Shown: positions 1 to 6,113 of the stretch, piece after piece
How positions within the stretch are numbered: the stretch's first letter is position 1
How the letters are laid out: the number at the start of each line of letters is the position of its first letter
Assembly (NCBI GenBank): GCA_016198545.1
Contig: JACQIJ010000003.1
Location: 1-16,968 of the forward strand
From: Pseudomonadota bacterium
GTDB taxonomy: Bacteria; Pseudomonadota; Alphaproteobacteria; Micavibrionales; Micavibrionaceae
Length of the DNA stretch: 16,968 bases
Direction of reading: 5' to 3'
Notes under the pieces: generated by a model
Told to the model about the DNA's origin: nothing
Database searches by the model: none
Seen by the model: the letters and a program-made list of their open reading frames with translations, nothing else
Translations under genes and position numbers: made by a program

Positions 1-28
1 ATGTAAAAACATGAAAGGAAACGAAAAA

Positions 29-274
29 ATGAACAAAGCAGTATTTTACCATGCGGGTTGCCCTGTTTGTATTGATGCAGAGAAGCTGATGGCGAACGCT
101 ATCGATACGAAACGATATCAGCTGGAGGTCGTTCATTTTGCCAATGCGAGAGACCGGATTGCCGAAGCTGAAAAAGCAGGCGTCAAGTCCGTGCCCGCGC
201 TGGTCATTGACGGCAATGTTTTTCATATAAATTTTGGCGCGTCAATCGCCGATGTCAAAAAGGCGGTTGGCTAA
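29..274 (+). CDS. Small thioredoxin/glutaredoxin-fold protein (CPVC)
   Basis: Seen: an 81-residue protein with a CPVC redox motif at residues 11-14 right after the first beta strand, and a SVPALV segment with the family's cis-proline near residue 56. The size and layout fit a minimal thioredoxin/glutaredoxin domain. There is no signal peptide, so it is probably cytoplasmic and does thiol-disulfide exchange. I chose the ATG at 29 because AAAGGAA at 14-20 is well spaced for it; the in-frame ATG at 11 has no such site. The stop overlaps the next start by one base (TAATG at 272-276), so it is translationally coupled to a second redoxin, possibly its partner. The substrate is unknown. Fold is confident; precise role is not. 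Confidence 0.85.
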   Translation: MNKAVFYHAGCPVCIDAEKLMANAIDTKRYQLEVVHFANARDRIAEAEKAGVKSVPALVIDGNVFHINFGASIADVKKAVG

Positions 275-747
275 TGAAATTACGGCTTGCGCCGCAATGG
301 GATGTGGACGGGTGGCTGAATACGGATCGGCCCCTGTCCCTGCCCGTTCTGAAGGGGAAGGTTATCGCGTTATACGCTTTCCAGATGTTGTGTCCGGGAT
401 GCATCCATAACAGCGTGCCGCAGGCGCAGCGCGTCCATGACGCATTCTCGCGCGACGATGTGGCCGTTATCGGCCTGCATACGGTGTTCGAGCATCATGA
501 AGCCATGCGGCGTCCCGCGCTGGAGGCTTTCGCCCATGAATTCCGCCTTGGTTTTCCTATTGGCATAGACAGGCATGAAAACGGGGAGGGGATGCCTCGG
601 ACAATGAAAACATACAACATGCAGGGCACGCCTACGCTTGTTTTAATCGACGGATCCGGAATGTTGCGCAAGCAGAAATTCGGACACGAGCATGATCTTG
701 TTCTGGGCGCAGAAATCATGAGCCTGATACGGGAAAAACCGGAATAA
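274..747 (+). CDS. TlpA/peroxiredoxin-like thioredoxin-fold protein (CPGC)
   Basis: Seen: 157 residues, with LKGKVIALYAFQMLCPGCIH placing a CPGC motif at 40-43 after a buried strand, and TPTLVLIDGSG carrying the cis-proline at about residue 120. This is the AhpC/TSA-redoxin (TlpA-like) architecture with an insertion between strands. No N-terminal signal peptide or membrane anchor is present, unlike periplasmic TlpA/ResA proteins, so I infer a cytoplasmic thiol oxidoreductase. It begins one base inside the stop of the upstream small CPVC protein, so the two are made together. The second cysteine sits three residues after the first, as in thioredoxins rather than peroxiredoxins, which favours reductase over peroxidase activity. 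Substrate not identifiable. Confidence 0.85.
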   Translation: MKLRLAPQWDVDGWLNTDRPLSLPVLKGKVIALYAFQMLCPGCIHNSVPQAQRVHDAFSRDDVAVIGLHTVFEHHEAMRRPALEAFAHEFRLGFPIGIDRHENGEGMPRTMKTYNMQGTPTLVLIDGSGMLRKQKFGHEHDLVLGAEIMSLIREKPE

Positions 748-783
748 AATCAATAGCCAGCGTTTTTCCGTATGCTGAAAATC

Positions 784-812
784 TTGCTGGAAAACCGGTT
801 CCGGCTTATTAT
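784..812 (+). promoter_or_regulatory. Candidate sigma70 promoter for hpf
   Basis: TTGCTG (784-789) and TATTAT (807-812) are separated by 17 bases, about 50 bases before the hpf start, in an AT-rich stretch between the redoxin pair and hpf. Pattern match by eye only. An overlapping TATAAG at 812-817 is an alternative -10. Confidence 0.35.
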
Positions 813-864
813 ATAAGAATAGCGGATATTTTTGATCGAACCGGCAATCAAAGGAACCAGTCCC

Positions 865-1536
865 ATGCAACTTACCGTACAAGGAAAGCAGATTAACCTC
901 GGCAGCGCGCTCAAAGAGCATGTTTCCGAGAAAATGGAAGACCTGAACCATAAATATTTCAACCATGCCACGTTCGCGGCCGTTACGTTGTCGCGCGAAG
1001 GGCACGGCCACGGTCTGATTCGCGCGCATATCACGATGCGCGTCGGAAAGGATATCGTCGTCATGGCCGATGCGGTGGAAGGGGAGGCGTATCTGTCATT
1101 CGATGTCGCGGCGGCGAAAATCGCCAAGCAACTGCGCCGCTATAAAAACCGTTTGCGCGATCACCATGACAGGCTGGAAAAAATCCCGGCGGCGGACATC
1201 ATGCATGTGCGCGATGCGGTTATCGGCGATGAGCATTTCGGCGACCAGGGCGTGCCGCATGGAAAGGACCCCGTGATCATCGCGGAAATGACGGCTGCCA
1301 TCCTGACGATGAGCGTATCCGAAGCCGTCATGCGGATGGATTTATCGGGCCAGCCGGCGCTGCTGTTCCGCAATGCGCGCAACGGGGAGCTTAACATGGT
1401 TTACCGTCGCGGCGACGGCAATGTCGGATGGATCGATCCGTCTATCGGCGCGGCGGCCGCGAAGCCGAAGGGGATATCAAAATCGAAAGCTGAACCGAAA
1501 TCCGTTGCGAAAAAGGCGAAAGCCGCGCGCGGCTGA
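865..1536 (+). CDS. hpf: Ribosome hibernation promoting factor, long form
   Basis: Family role: binds the 30S subunit at the decoding/mRNA channel and dimerises ribosomes into inactive 100S particles during starvation. Seen: an N-terminal HPF/RaiA domain (residues 1-105; it begins MQLTVQGKQINLG and continues with VVMADAVEGEAYLSFDVAA and the basic helix KQLRRYKNRLRDH) and a C-terminal S30AE dimerisation domain (about 135-193; MSVSEAVMRMDLSGQPALLF, ending in GWIDPS). Two domains mark the long HPF that dimerises ribosomes without RMF. The last 25 residues are a Lys/Ala-rich tail. Start 865 is preferred because AAGGA lies at 851-855; a TTG at 832 would add 11 residues with no support. In alphaproteobacteria hpf usually sits between rpoN and ptsN; here ptsN follows, but rpoN is not immediately upstream. 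Confidence 0.95.
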   Translation: MQLTVQGKQINLGSALKEHVSEKMEDLNHKYFNHATFAAVTLSREGHGHGLIRAHITMRVGKDIVVMADAVEGEAYLSFDVAAAKIAKQLRRYKNRLRDHHDRLEKIPAADIMHVRDAVIGDEHFGDQGVPHGKDPVIIAEMTAAILTMSVSEAVMRMDLSGQPALLFRNARNGELNMVYRRGDGNVGWIDPSIGAAAAKPKGISKSKAEPKSVAKKAKAARG

Positions 1537-1554
1537 GATTCTTCTCGATTCAGG

Positions 1555-1581
1555 GAAAGCGGCCTCTCCGGGGCCGCTTTC
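1555..1581 (+). terminator. Intrinsic terminator after hpf
   Basis: A perfect 10-bp stem, GAAAGCGGCC (1555-1564) with GGCCGCTTTC (1572-1581) around a 7-base loop, 19 bases after the hpf stop, followed by TGATTTTCC. The U-tract is short, so termination may be partial, leaving some readthrough to ptsN. Confidence 0.65.
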
Positions 1582-1719
1582 TGATTTTCCCGGTTTAACT
1601 TCGGCAATTCCCAAGGCGTGTTTTTATCCCCAGAAAATGACCGTTATTTGTGCGCTGCGCCATGATGGCCGGCGCCGTTGGGTCTATAGCATCATGAAGA
1701 TAAACGCAGAGGTTTTTTG

Positions 1720-2193
1720 ATGAATACCGAAGATGATTTTTTGCAGATTGATTTCGCGCATTTCGATGAAAAAGCCGTGAACATCGCGCAGCTTTTTGAA
1801 AGGATGGCACAGGAAGCAGCGCGCGAAACCGGCCTTTACGACGCGCGGCTTTTCCGGCGCCTGATGGATCAGGAACGGCGCGGGACATCCGGCGTCGGCG
1901 GCGGTGTAGCGATACCGCATTTACGGCTTCCGCGCATCGAACGTCCGTTCACGTTCTTGTGGCGGTTGCCCCGGCCGCTTGATTTTAATGCCGTGGACGT
2001 CCGGCCCGTTGACATCGTCTGTCTGCTTTTGTCGCCGGAAAATGAAGTGGCGCTTCATTTGCGCCGCCTGTCCCGTTTGTCGCGGCTGCTGCGGGACGAT
2101 ATCATTCTGCAGCAAATACGGAGCATCCGCGACCCGGATATGCTGGGGGCGCTGTTCCGGCAATTTCAGGGTATCAATAAAATGGCGGCCTGA
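1720..2193 (+). CDS. ptsN: Nitrogen-PTS EIIA protein PtsN
   Basis: Family role: terminal phospho-acceptor of the nitrogen phosphotransferase chain (PtsP-NPr-PtsN), a cytoplasmic regulator of potassium/nitrogen homeostasis and stress responses rather than a sugar transporter. Seen: 157 residues with GVGGGVAIPH, in which the final His (about residue 67) is the expected phosphorylation site; LMDQERRGTSGV precedes it as in other EIIA-Ntr proteins, and RPVDIVCLLLSPENE corresponds to the following core strand. Start: ATG 1720 with AGAGG at 1708-1712; TTG at 1717 is an alternative. It lies downstream of hpf beyond a hairpin terminator, so it probably has partly separate expression. The order hpf-ptsN is typical of proteobacteria. 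Confidence 0.92.
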   Translation: MNTEDDFLQIDFAHFDEKAVNIAQLFERMAQEAARETGLYDARLFRRLMDQERRGTSGVGGGVAIPHLRLPRIERPFTFLWRLPRPLDFNAVDVRPVDIVCLLLSPENEVALHLRRLSRLSRLLRDDIILQQIRSIRDPDMLGALFRQFQGINKMAA

Positions 2194-2210
2194 CGGGCCT
2201 TCCCGTAAAT

Positions 2211-2237
2211 TTGACTTTTTCCGCCGGAAAGTACAAA
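2211..2237 (+). promoter_or_regulatory. Candidate promoter in the ptsN 3' intergenic region
   Basis: TTGACT (2211-2216) and TACAAA (2232-2237), spacer 15. No coding gene follows on this strand before the terminator at 2340-2361, so if real it would drive a short noncoding transcript. The spacer is shorter than ideal. Confidence 0.3.
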
Positions 2238-2240
2238 TTC

Positions 2241-2361
2241 GGACTGTTAGAAGACATCACGGTTCAGTGGGAGGGTCGCATCCGCGCAAGCGTTTGTAAC
2301 AGCCCTTTGCCCTAGGGTTTGGCCTTTTCATTGCGGAAGCCCGGCTTCATATGAAGCCGGG
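2241..2361 (+). ncRNA. Candidate small RNA (unidentified)
   Basis: About 120 bases between a promoter-like pair and a strong intrinsic terminator, with no supported ORF. Foldable elements: CTGTTA (2244-2249) pairs with TAACAG (2297-2302), extended by GG (2241-2242) with CC (2303-2304) around one bulged A; inside it CGC-GCAA-GCG (2283-2292) makes a GNRA-type hairpin; the 3' end is the terminator stem. It does not match my memory of 4.5S, 6S, tmRNA or RNase P RNA. It could equally be the 3' UTR of ptsN. Confidence 0.3.
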
Positions 2362-2376
2362 TTTTCTGTTTTTTCG
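2340..2376 (+). terminator. Strong intrinsic terminator
   Basis: A perfect palindromic stem with arms CCCGGCTTCAT (2340-2350) and ATGAAGCCGGG (2351-2361), followed by TTTTCTGTTTTTT. The T-rich tail lies only on the + strand side, so it ends + strand transcription (ptsN readthrough or a short RNA) before the converging DUF1150/Hsp20 genes. Confidence 0.85.
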
Positions 2377-2383
2377 ATTTTTC

Positions 2384-2638
2384 TTATTGAACGGATATAG
2401 GCCGCAGGTTGCTCTTACGCGCGGCCAGAACGGCTTCCTCGGGGTTTTCATGCGCGGCCATCATCGTGCCGTCGGCGGCGAAAATGCCCCAATACGCAGC
2501 TCCGTCTCCGTCATCCGAAACGGGCCGGATATAGGCGATATGCCCCAGCCCGAAATTCAGGAAGTCCTGGGTTGTCAGTGTTTGAAGCATAGCCGTCGCG
2601 TCCGGCGGCGGCATTCTGTTTTTTTTCTGTACGTCCAT
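2384..2638 (-). CDS. DUF1150 family protein
   Basis: An 84-residue protein of the alphaproteobacterial DUF1150 family, whose biochemical function is unknown. Seen: the family core LGHIAYIRPV (about residues 30-39), then AYWGIFAADGTMM, and a C-terminal EEAVLAARKSNLRPISVQ. No signal peptide, membrane segment or cysteine is present. The start follows the stop of the Hsp20 gene after one base (TAG-C-ATG), with GGAAGGG just upstream inside the end of that gene, so the two are translationally coupled. DUF1150 genes commonly sit beside small heat-shock genes in alphaproteobacteria, which suggests a role in the same heat or aggregation response; that is guilt by association only. Confidence 0.85.
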   Translation of the reverse strand: MDVQKKNRMPPPDATAMLQTLTTQDFLNFGLGHIAYIRPVSDDGDGAAYWGIFAADGTMMAAHENPEEAVLAARKSNLRPISVQ

Positions 2639-2639
2639 G

Positions 2640-3098
2640 CTATTCCCTTCCCTCGATCGTTATATCCTGCCCCGCGTTGTCAGCGCCGCCGATTCTGATT
2701 TTCCGCGCTTTTGATTTTGGAAGGATGCGCGTCATGTCGATATGGAGCAATCCATTATCCAGTTTCGCCCCCGTGATTTCAATTCCGTCGGCAAGGACGA
2801 AGGAACGCTGAAATTGCCGCGCGGCGATTCCGCGGTGCAGGAAAATCCGTTCAGTTCCGTCCCCCTCGTTTTGCCTGCCGCGGATCGTCAGGCGATTGTT
2901 TTCAATCTCCACCGCCAGATCGTCCATTGTAAATCCCGCAACGGCCACCGTGATGCGCAGGGCATTTTCCTCCGTCTGCTCCACGTTGTAGGGCGGGTAT
3001 CCGTCCGATGTCTTCTTCAGGCGGTCAAATTCGCGCTCAAGACGGTCGAAGCCCAGGAAAAACGGGTGATCGAATAGCGACAGCCTTGTCGTGTTCAT
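2640..3098 (-). CDS. Small heat shock protein, Hsp20/IbpA family
   Basis: Family role: ATP-independent holdase that binds unfolding proteins and hands them to DnaK/ClpB. Seen: 152 residues; an N-terminal segment FDHPFFLGFDRLEREFDRL, then YPPYNVE opening the alpha-crystallin domain (about 35-125) with AVAGF and RLTIRGR, the conserved AKLDNGLLHIDM strand, and a C-terminal I-x-I motif (KIRI, 133-136) used for oligomerisation. The start at 3098 is chosen for the GGAG 8 bases upstream; the reading frame extends 20 residues further to 3158 without support. First gene of a two-gene operon with DUF1150. The 5' leader is about 65 bases, GC-rich and foldable (see regulatory entry). Confidence 0.93.
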   Translation of the reverse strand: MNTTRLSLFDHPFFLGFDRLEREFDRLKKTSDGYPPYNVEQTEENALRITVAVAGFTMDDLAVEIENNRLTIRGRQNEGDGTERIFLHRGIAARQFQRSFVLADGIEITGAKLDNGLLHIDMTRILPKSKARKIRIGGADNAGQDITIEGRE

Positions 3099-3163
3099 GG
3101 CAACATCTCCTTCGCAAAGCGAACGTCGATACCGGGGCGGCCCGTCGCGCGGCGCCACCCTTC
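3099..3163 (-). promoter_or_regulatory. Structured 5' leader of hsp20, possible RNA thermometer
   Basis: Read on the minus strand, the leader contains TTCGC-TTT-GCGAA (a 5-bp hairpin) running directly into the ribosome binding site AAGGAG, and CTTT can alternatively pair with AAGG of that site. Upstream, a very GC-rich segment around 3140-3158 can form a larger stem. Small heat-shock genes of alphaproteobacteria often carry ROSE-type thermometers that sequester the ribosome binding site near a short G/C-C-U motif. Resemblance is by position and pairing only; I did not find an exact ROSE signature. Confidence 0.35.
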
Positions 3164-3169
3164 CGTAAC

Positions 3170-3199
3170 ATTATATAGAATTTTCGGCACGGAAACCAA
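3170..3199 (-). promoter_or_regulatory. Candidate sigma70 promoter for hsp20-DUF1150
   Basis: On the minus strand TTGGTT (3199-3194) and a consensus TATAAT (3175-3170), spacer 18, placing the transcript start near 3163. I see no clear RpoH-type sequence (CTTGAA/CCCCAT), so heat control would more likely be post-transcriptional. Confidence 0.5.
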
Positions 3200-3260
3200 A
3201 GCGCCGTAATATATTGAGAAGAAAAGAAATTTTTTGATTCCCTGCGTCCGCCATTTTTCC

Positions 3261-3290
3261 TTGTTATGGCCAGAACAATCGTGCTAGGGT
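3261..3290 (+). promoter_or_regulatory. Candidate promoter for the ankyrin gene
   Basis: TTGTTA (3261-3266) and TAGGGT (3285-3290), spacer 18, about 36 bases before the chosen ATG at 3326. Reasonable pattern by eye; the -10 is not consensus. Confidence 0.4.
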
Positions 3291-3325
3291 ACGAAATAAT
3301 CTTTATGAAAAGAGAGGAGACGTAC

Positions 3326-4078
3326 ATGCGGGGCGGCAAGATTTTAGCATACACGCTTGCGGGGATTTTCGGGATCGCCAATATCGGTTACGCGCAGATG
3401 CCGGGCGAAGGGCACCGGGATAATGACTTTATGGATCAACGCGCCGCGGTGCAGGAAGATCTCTGCAACGACATGACGATTGACGTGAACGAAACGTTTC
3501 TCCAGTCCGCGCGTCTGGGCGCGATCAAGGTCGTGAAATGCCTTTCCCGCCGCCAGTCTTTTGAAAAAAGCTATGCCGATAAAAATGAAATGAACGCTCT
3601 GATGTGGGCGTCGCGCGGGCATACAGGCCTTCCCGAGAAGGAGACTGACGAACGCAACCAGACAATCGATTTTCTGGTCGACGAAATCGGGATGGACGTG
3701 CACGCGGTGAACAAGGACGGCGCGGAAGCGCTGGCCACCGCGGCGGCCACCGACAATCTTCATGCCGCAAAAAGGCTCGTGGAAAAGGGCGCCGACATTT
3801 TCAGGCCGGACAGTTTCGGCATGACGCCCTATGACGAAGCGGTCGACGCTATCAAGTTTGCGGAAAGAATGGGCGGGATTGCCACAACGATGGTCAAGGA
3901 TTACTTCGACAAGGTCATAAAGGAAAAAGGGCTTGTAAAGCCTGATTCCAAGACTGTTCTGCCGCAGGACAGACCGCGCAACGACAGGGAAATGCATGAG
4001 TTGCTGCTGGAGGAAATGCAGAAAGAGGAACCTCCCGCCTCGCCTGTGCAGCCGAAAGACAAAAAATTCGAAATGTAG
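3326..4078 (+). CDS. Secreted ankyrin-repeat-type protein
   Basis: Seen: 250 residues. A signal peptide (MRGGKILAYTLAGIFGIANI, probable cleavage after GYA at 21-23) predicts export to the periplasm. Residues 56-160 contain degenerate ankyrin units: TFLQSARLGAIKVVKCL, NALMWASRGH, and the best one, NKDGAEALATAAATDNLHAAKRLVEKGADI, then FGMTPYDEA. The final 50 residues are charged and proline-rich, without predicted structure. Ankyrin repeats mediate protein-protein contacts, so the partner is unknown. ATG 3326 is preferred (GGAG at 3316-3319, and it begins a perfect signal peptide); an upstream in-frame ATG at 3266 would bury the signal. It converges with rsmB with only 3 bases between. Fold moderately sure, function unknown. 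Confidence 0.8.
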   Translation: MRGGKILAYTLAGIFGIANIGYAQMPGEGHRDNDFMDQRAAVQEDLCNDMTIDVNETFLQSARLGAIKVVKCLSRRQSFEKSYADKNEMNALMWASRGHTGLPEKETDERNQTIDFLVDEIGMDVHAVNKDGAEALATAAATDNLHAAKRLVEKGADIFRPDSFGMTPYDEAVDAIKFAERMGGIATTMVKDYFDKVIKEKGLVKPDSKTVLPQDRPRNDREMHELLLEEMQKEEPPASPVQPKDKKFEM

Positions 4079-4081
4079 GGT

Positions 4082-5407
4082 TCAGGCCTTTTGCAGCCTG
4101 CCGATGAAGAAGCCATCCATGCCGCCCATCGCGGCAAGATGGAAAGGCAGGATGCGCACATCCCCGTTCGCGTCAATGATTCCCTCAATGCCGCCTGTTT
4201 CCGCCGCCGTCACGGGCATGCGCCGTATATCCGCGCGGCGCGTCAGAAGGCTTTCGATTTGCCGCTCGCCTTCATCCTTCTGCAGTGAACAGGTGCAGTA
4301 AACAAGGATGCCGCCGGGCGCCAGCATGGCTGCAGCGTTATCCAGCAGCCGCGTCTGAGTCGCGGCAAGGCGGGCCATGTCCTGCGCGGATTTCAGGTGG
4401 GCCACGTCCGGGTGGCGGCGGATGGTTCCCGTCGCGGTGCAGGGCGCATCGCACAGGATGAACTGCGCCGATTCCTTCGGTTTCCATTCCGCGCCGTCGG
4501 CGATTTCAATGCGCACGTTTTTATCGAGGCGCAGGCGGCGCAGGTTGTCGGCCAGCCTTTTCATCCGCGCCGCCGAGCGGTCGAGCGCAACGACGTGCGC
4601 GCCCGCGGCGGCCATTTGCGCCGTCTTGCCGCCGGGCGCGGCGCACAAATCGATAACGGTTTTTCCTTCGATGTTTCCGAACAGTTGCGCGGGAAGGGCC
4701 GATGCGGCGTCCTGCACCCACCACATGCCGTCATCAAAGCCGGGCAGTTCGTGGACCGCGCCGCCCGCCGCCCGGCGCAGCGTGCCGGACGGCAGAGCCG
4801 ATGCCTGCAAAGTCTGCAACCAGTATTCCTTCATGCCGGGGTTTTTGATGGTGATGTCCAGGGGCGCTTCGGCCATGTTCGCCTGCGCGATTTCGGCGGC
4901 CGCGCGCAACCCGTAATCGTCGATCCACGCGCGCATCAGCCATTCCGGCGCGTTCATGCGCGGGGCGTCCTGTTTTCCCGCCCAGTCGCGATGCTCCCGC
5001 GCAATGCGGCGCAGGACGGCGTTGACGAATCCTTTCTGTTTTGCGAGGCCCGATTCTTCGGCCAGCCGCACGGACGTGTCGGCGGCGGCATAATCGGGCA
5101 CGTCCATGAAGGCGATCTGCGTCGCGCCGGTGCGCAGCAGATGATGCAGAAGCGGAGGCTGCGGCGGTTCGTTGCGTTCGGATGCGCGGCGGATGAAATC
5201 GTCAATCTGCCCCATGCGGCGCAAGGCCGTCGCCACGATCATGCGGATGAAGGCGCGGTCGCGCGCGGGCAGGGCACGCAGATCCCGGCTTTCTTCCAGC
5301 GCCTGATCGAGCGGCGTCTTGCGGTCGAGCACGGTTGAAAGAAGGAAAAGAGCCGCATGGCGCGCCGCCAGAGCTTCCCCGTGGAAGGACGGCGCGGTTT
5401 CGTTCAT
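4082..5407 (-). CDS. rsmB: 16S rRNA cytosine-C5 methyltransferase, RsmB family
   Basis: Family role: SAM-dependent methylation of C967 in 16S rRNA, cytoplasmic. Seen: 441 residues with an N-terminal NusB-like helical domain (about 10-140) and a C-terminal Rossmann methyltransferase. Key motifs: SAM-binding CAAPGGK (255-261), DAPC (320-323) and CTCSL (371-375), whose second Cys is the expected catalytic nucleophile, while the DAPC Cys serves product release. It ends with GFFIGRLQK as in the family. The ATG at 5407 is preferred: the chorismate mutase stop lies one base before it (TGA-A-ATG), so the genes are coupled; longer frames to 5533 lie inside that gene. Pairing with an amino-acid gene is probably not functional. 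Fmu/RsmB assignment is firm; target C967 is by family. Confidence 0.92.
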   Translation of the reverse strand: MNETAPSFHGEALAARHAALFLLSTVLDRKTPLDQALEESRDLRALPARDRAFIRMIVATALRRMGQIDDFIRRASERNEPPQPPLLHHLLRTGATQIAFMDVPDYAAADTSVRLAEESGLAKQKGFVNAVLRRIAREHRDWAGKQDAPRMNAPEWLMRAWIDDYGLRAAAEIAQANMAEAPLDITIKNPGMKEYWLQTLQASALPSGTLRRAAGGAVHELPGFDDGMWWVQDAASALPAQLFGNIEGKTVIDLCAAPGGKTAQMAAAGAHVVALDRSAARMKRLADNLRRLRLDKNVRIEIADGAEWKPKESAQFILCDAPCTATGTIRRHPDVAHLKSAQDMARLAATQTRLLDNAAAMLAPGGILVYCTCSLQKDEGERQIESLLTRRADIRRMPVTAAETGGIEGIIDANGDVRILPFHLAAMGGMDGFFIGRLQKA

Positions 5408-5408
5408 T

Positions 5409-5714
5409 TCACTCGCCCACGGCTTTTCTGACGGCGGCCAGATCGCCCTTGATGACGTCCTCAAGGTTGCAGCTGTAATCGACGAGTATGGCATAAAGCT
5501 TCCTGACCAGCGCGGGATCGAGTCCTTTTTCATCCGCGCGGGCGGCGGCGCGGTCGATGACCTCGTCCACGCGGTCCTGCAGGACGGCCGGGATATTTTC
5601 GCGGTATTTCAGGTTTCCGACTTCGCGGATGATATCCGTACGCGCGGCCAGAAGGTCGATGATCTTATCATCCAGATCGTCGATGCGGCGGCGGTATGGC
5701 TCCAGTATTTTCAT
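5409..5714 (-). CDS. Chorismate mutase, AroQ type
   Basis: Family role: converts chorismate to prephenate, the branch point to phenylalanine and tyrosine; cytoplasmic. Seen: 101 residues, all helical, as in the AroQ class. LEPYRRRIDDLDDKIIDLLAAR supplies Arg10 and Arg25, LKYRENIP the Lys at about 36, and QDRVDEVIDR the Arg at about 48, matching the catalytic Arg11/Arg28/Lys39/Arg51 set of the E. coli domain. At the position of E. coli Gln88 there appears to be Glu (SCNLE), as in some other AroQ enzymes, which can make activity more pH-dependent. No fused prephenate dehydratase or dehydrogenase: the dehydratase is a separate gene at 8028-8885. First gene of a coupled pair with rsmB. Confidence 0.9.
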   Translation of the reverse strand: MKILEPYRRRIDDLDDKIIDLLAARTDIIREVGNLKYRENIPAVLQDRVDEVIDRAAARADEKGLDPALVRKLYAILVDYSCNLEDVIKGDLAAVRKAVGE

Positions 5715-5747
5715 GTTTTACTCTTTCAATTCTTCCTGTCCGGGGCC

Positions 5748-5777
5748 ATATTAGCTCCATGAGCGAACAAAAGCCAA
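5748..5777 (-). promoter_or_regulatory. Candidate promoter for chorismate mutase-rsmB
   Basis: On the minus strand TTGGCT (5777-5772) and TAATAT (5753-5748), spacer 18, placing the transcript start about 27 bases before the ATG at 5714. It overlaps the first codons of the divergent DUF1674 gene, so the two transcription units are tightly interlocked. Confidence 0.4.
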
Positions 5778-5908
5778 GTCCGCCCGCAAAACCGCAGGAA
5801 AACCCGCCTGTTGCAACTGAAAGGTCCGTAGAAAAAGGCGGCCCGAAGGGGCCGGAGCCCACCCGTTACGGCGACTGGGAACGGAACGGCAGATGCGTTG
5901 ATTTCTGA
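5759..5908 (+). CDS. DUF1674 / SDHAF4-type succinate dehydrogenase assembly factor
   Basis: Seen: 49 residues. A Pro-rich, disordered N terminus leads into the C-terminal signature GPEPTRYGDWERNGRCVDF, which is the DUF1674 hallmark shared with mitochondrial SDHAF4. Known for the family: SDHAF4 binds the flavinated SdhA subunit and helps its assembly with SdhB in complex II; bacterial members are assumed to do likewise. No sdh genes are in this window. I chose ATG 5759 because the frame upstream is unlike the family. There is no ribosome binding site immediately before it (GTCCGGGGCC ends about 12 bases upstream), so the message could be leaderless or weakly translated. It is divergent from chorismate mutase. 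Family assignment firm. Confidence 0.85.
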   Translation: MSEQKPSPPAKPQENPPVATERSVEKGGPKGPEPTRYGDWERNGRCVDF

Positions 5909-5986
5909 TTTTTTACTGCACCGCACAAATTTTTCTTGCCTTCGCCCCCGTTTCCGTGTTTTCATGATCGTTGAAAGGAAAAAACC

Positions 5987-6100
5987 ATGTTGAAGCAGCC
6001 TGTCTGCATTATGACTCGCCAAGGTAAATCCGGCACGGAACACGTGTCCGGGCTGCCGTTTTACGCGGTCAATCCGGCAGACAACAGGCTGGCGATGTAG
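5987..6100 (+). CDS. Possible 37-residue hypothetical protein
   Basis: Not recognised. An ATG at 5987 follows a good ribosome binding site (GAAAGGAA, 5973-5980) and opens a frame of 37 codons to TAG at 6098-6100; the product starts MLKQPVCIMTRQGKSG and has LPFYAVNPADNRLAM at its end. It has one Cys and no membrane segment. It fills the otherwise empty stretch between the DUF1674 gene and the acetyltransferase, with a perfect hairpin 13 bases after its stop. The ribosome binding site is the main support; a frame this short can occur by chance. Confidence 0.4.
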   Translation: MLKQPVCIMTRQGKSGTEHVSGLPFYAVNPADNRLAM

Positions 6101-6113
6101 GTTTTTCCTTCAA

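Noticed and set aside
2241..2361. Candidate RNA as 6S, 4.5S or RNase P RNA
   Set aside because: The conserved sequence blocks that I know for those RNAs are not visible, so no family is assigned.
4397..5338. Long + strand frame of 313 codons
   Set aside because: It lies antisense to rsmB, which has clear catalytic motifs; the product is Arg/Gly/His/Ala-rich with no recognisable domain, typical of a shadow frame in GC-rich DNA.
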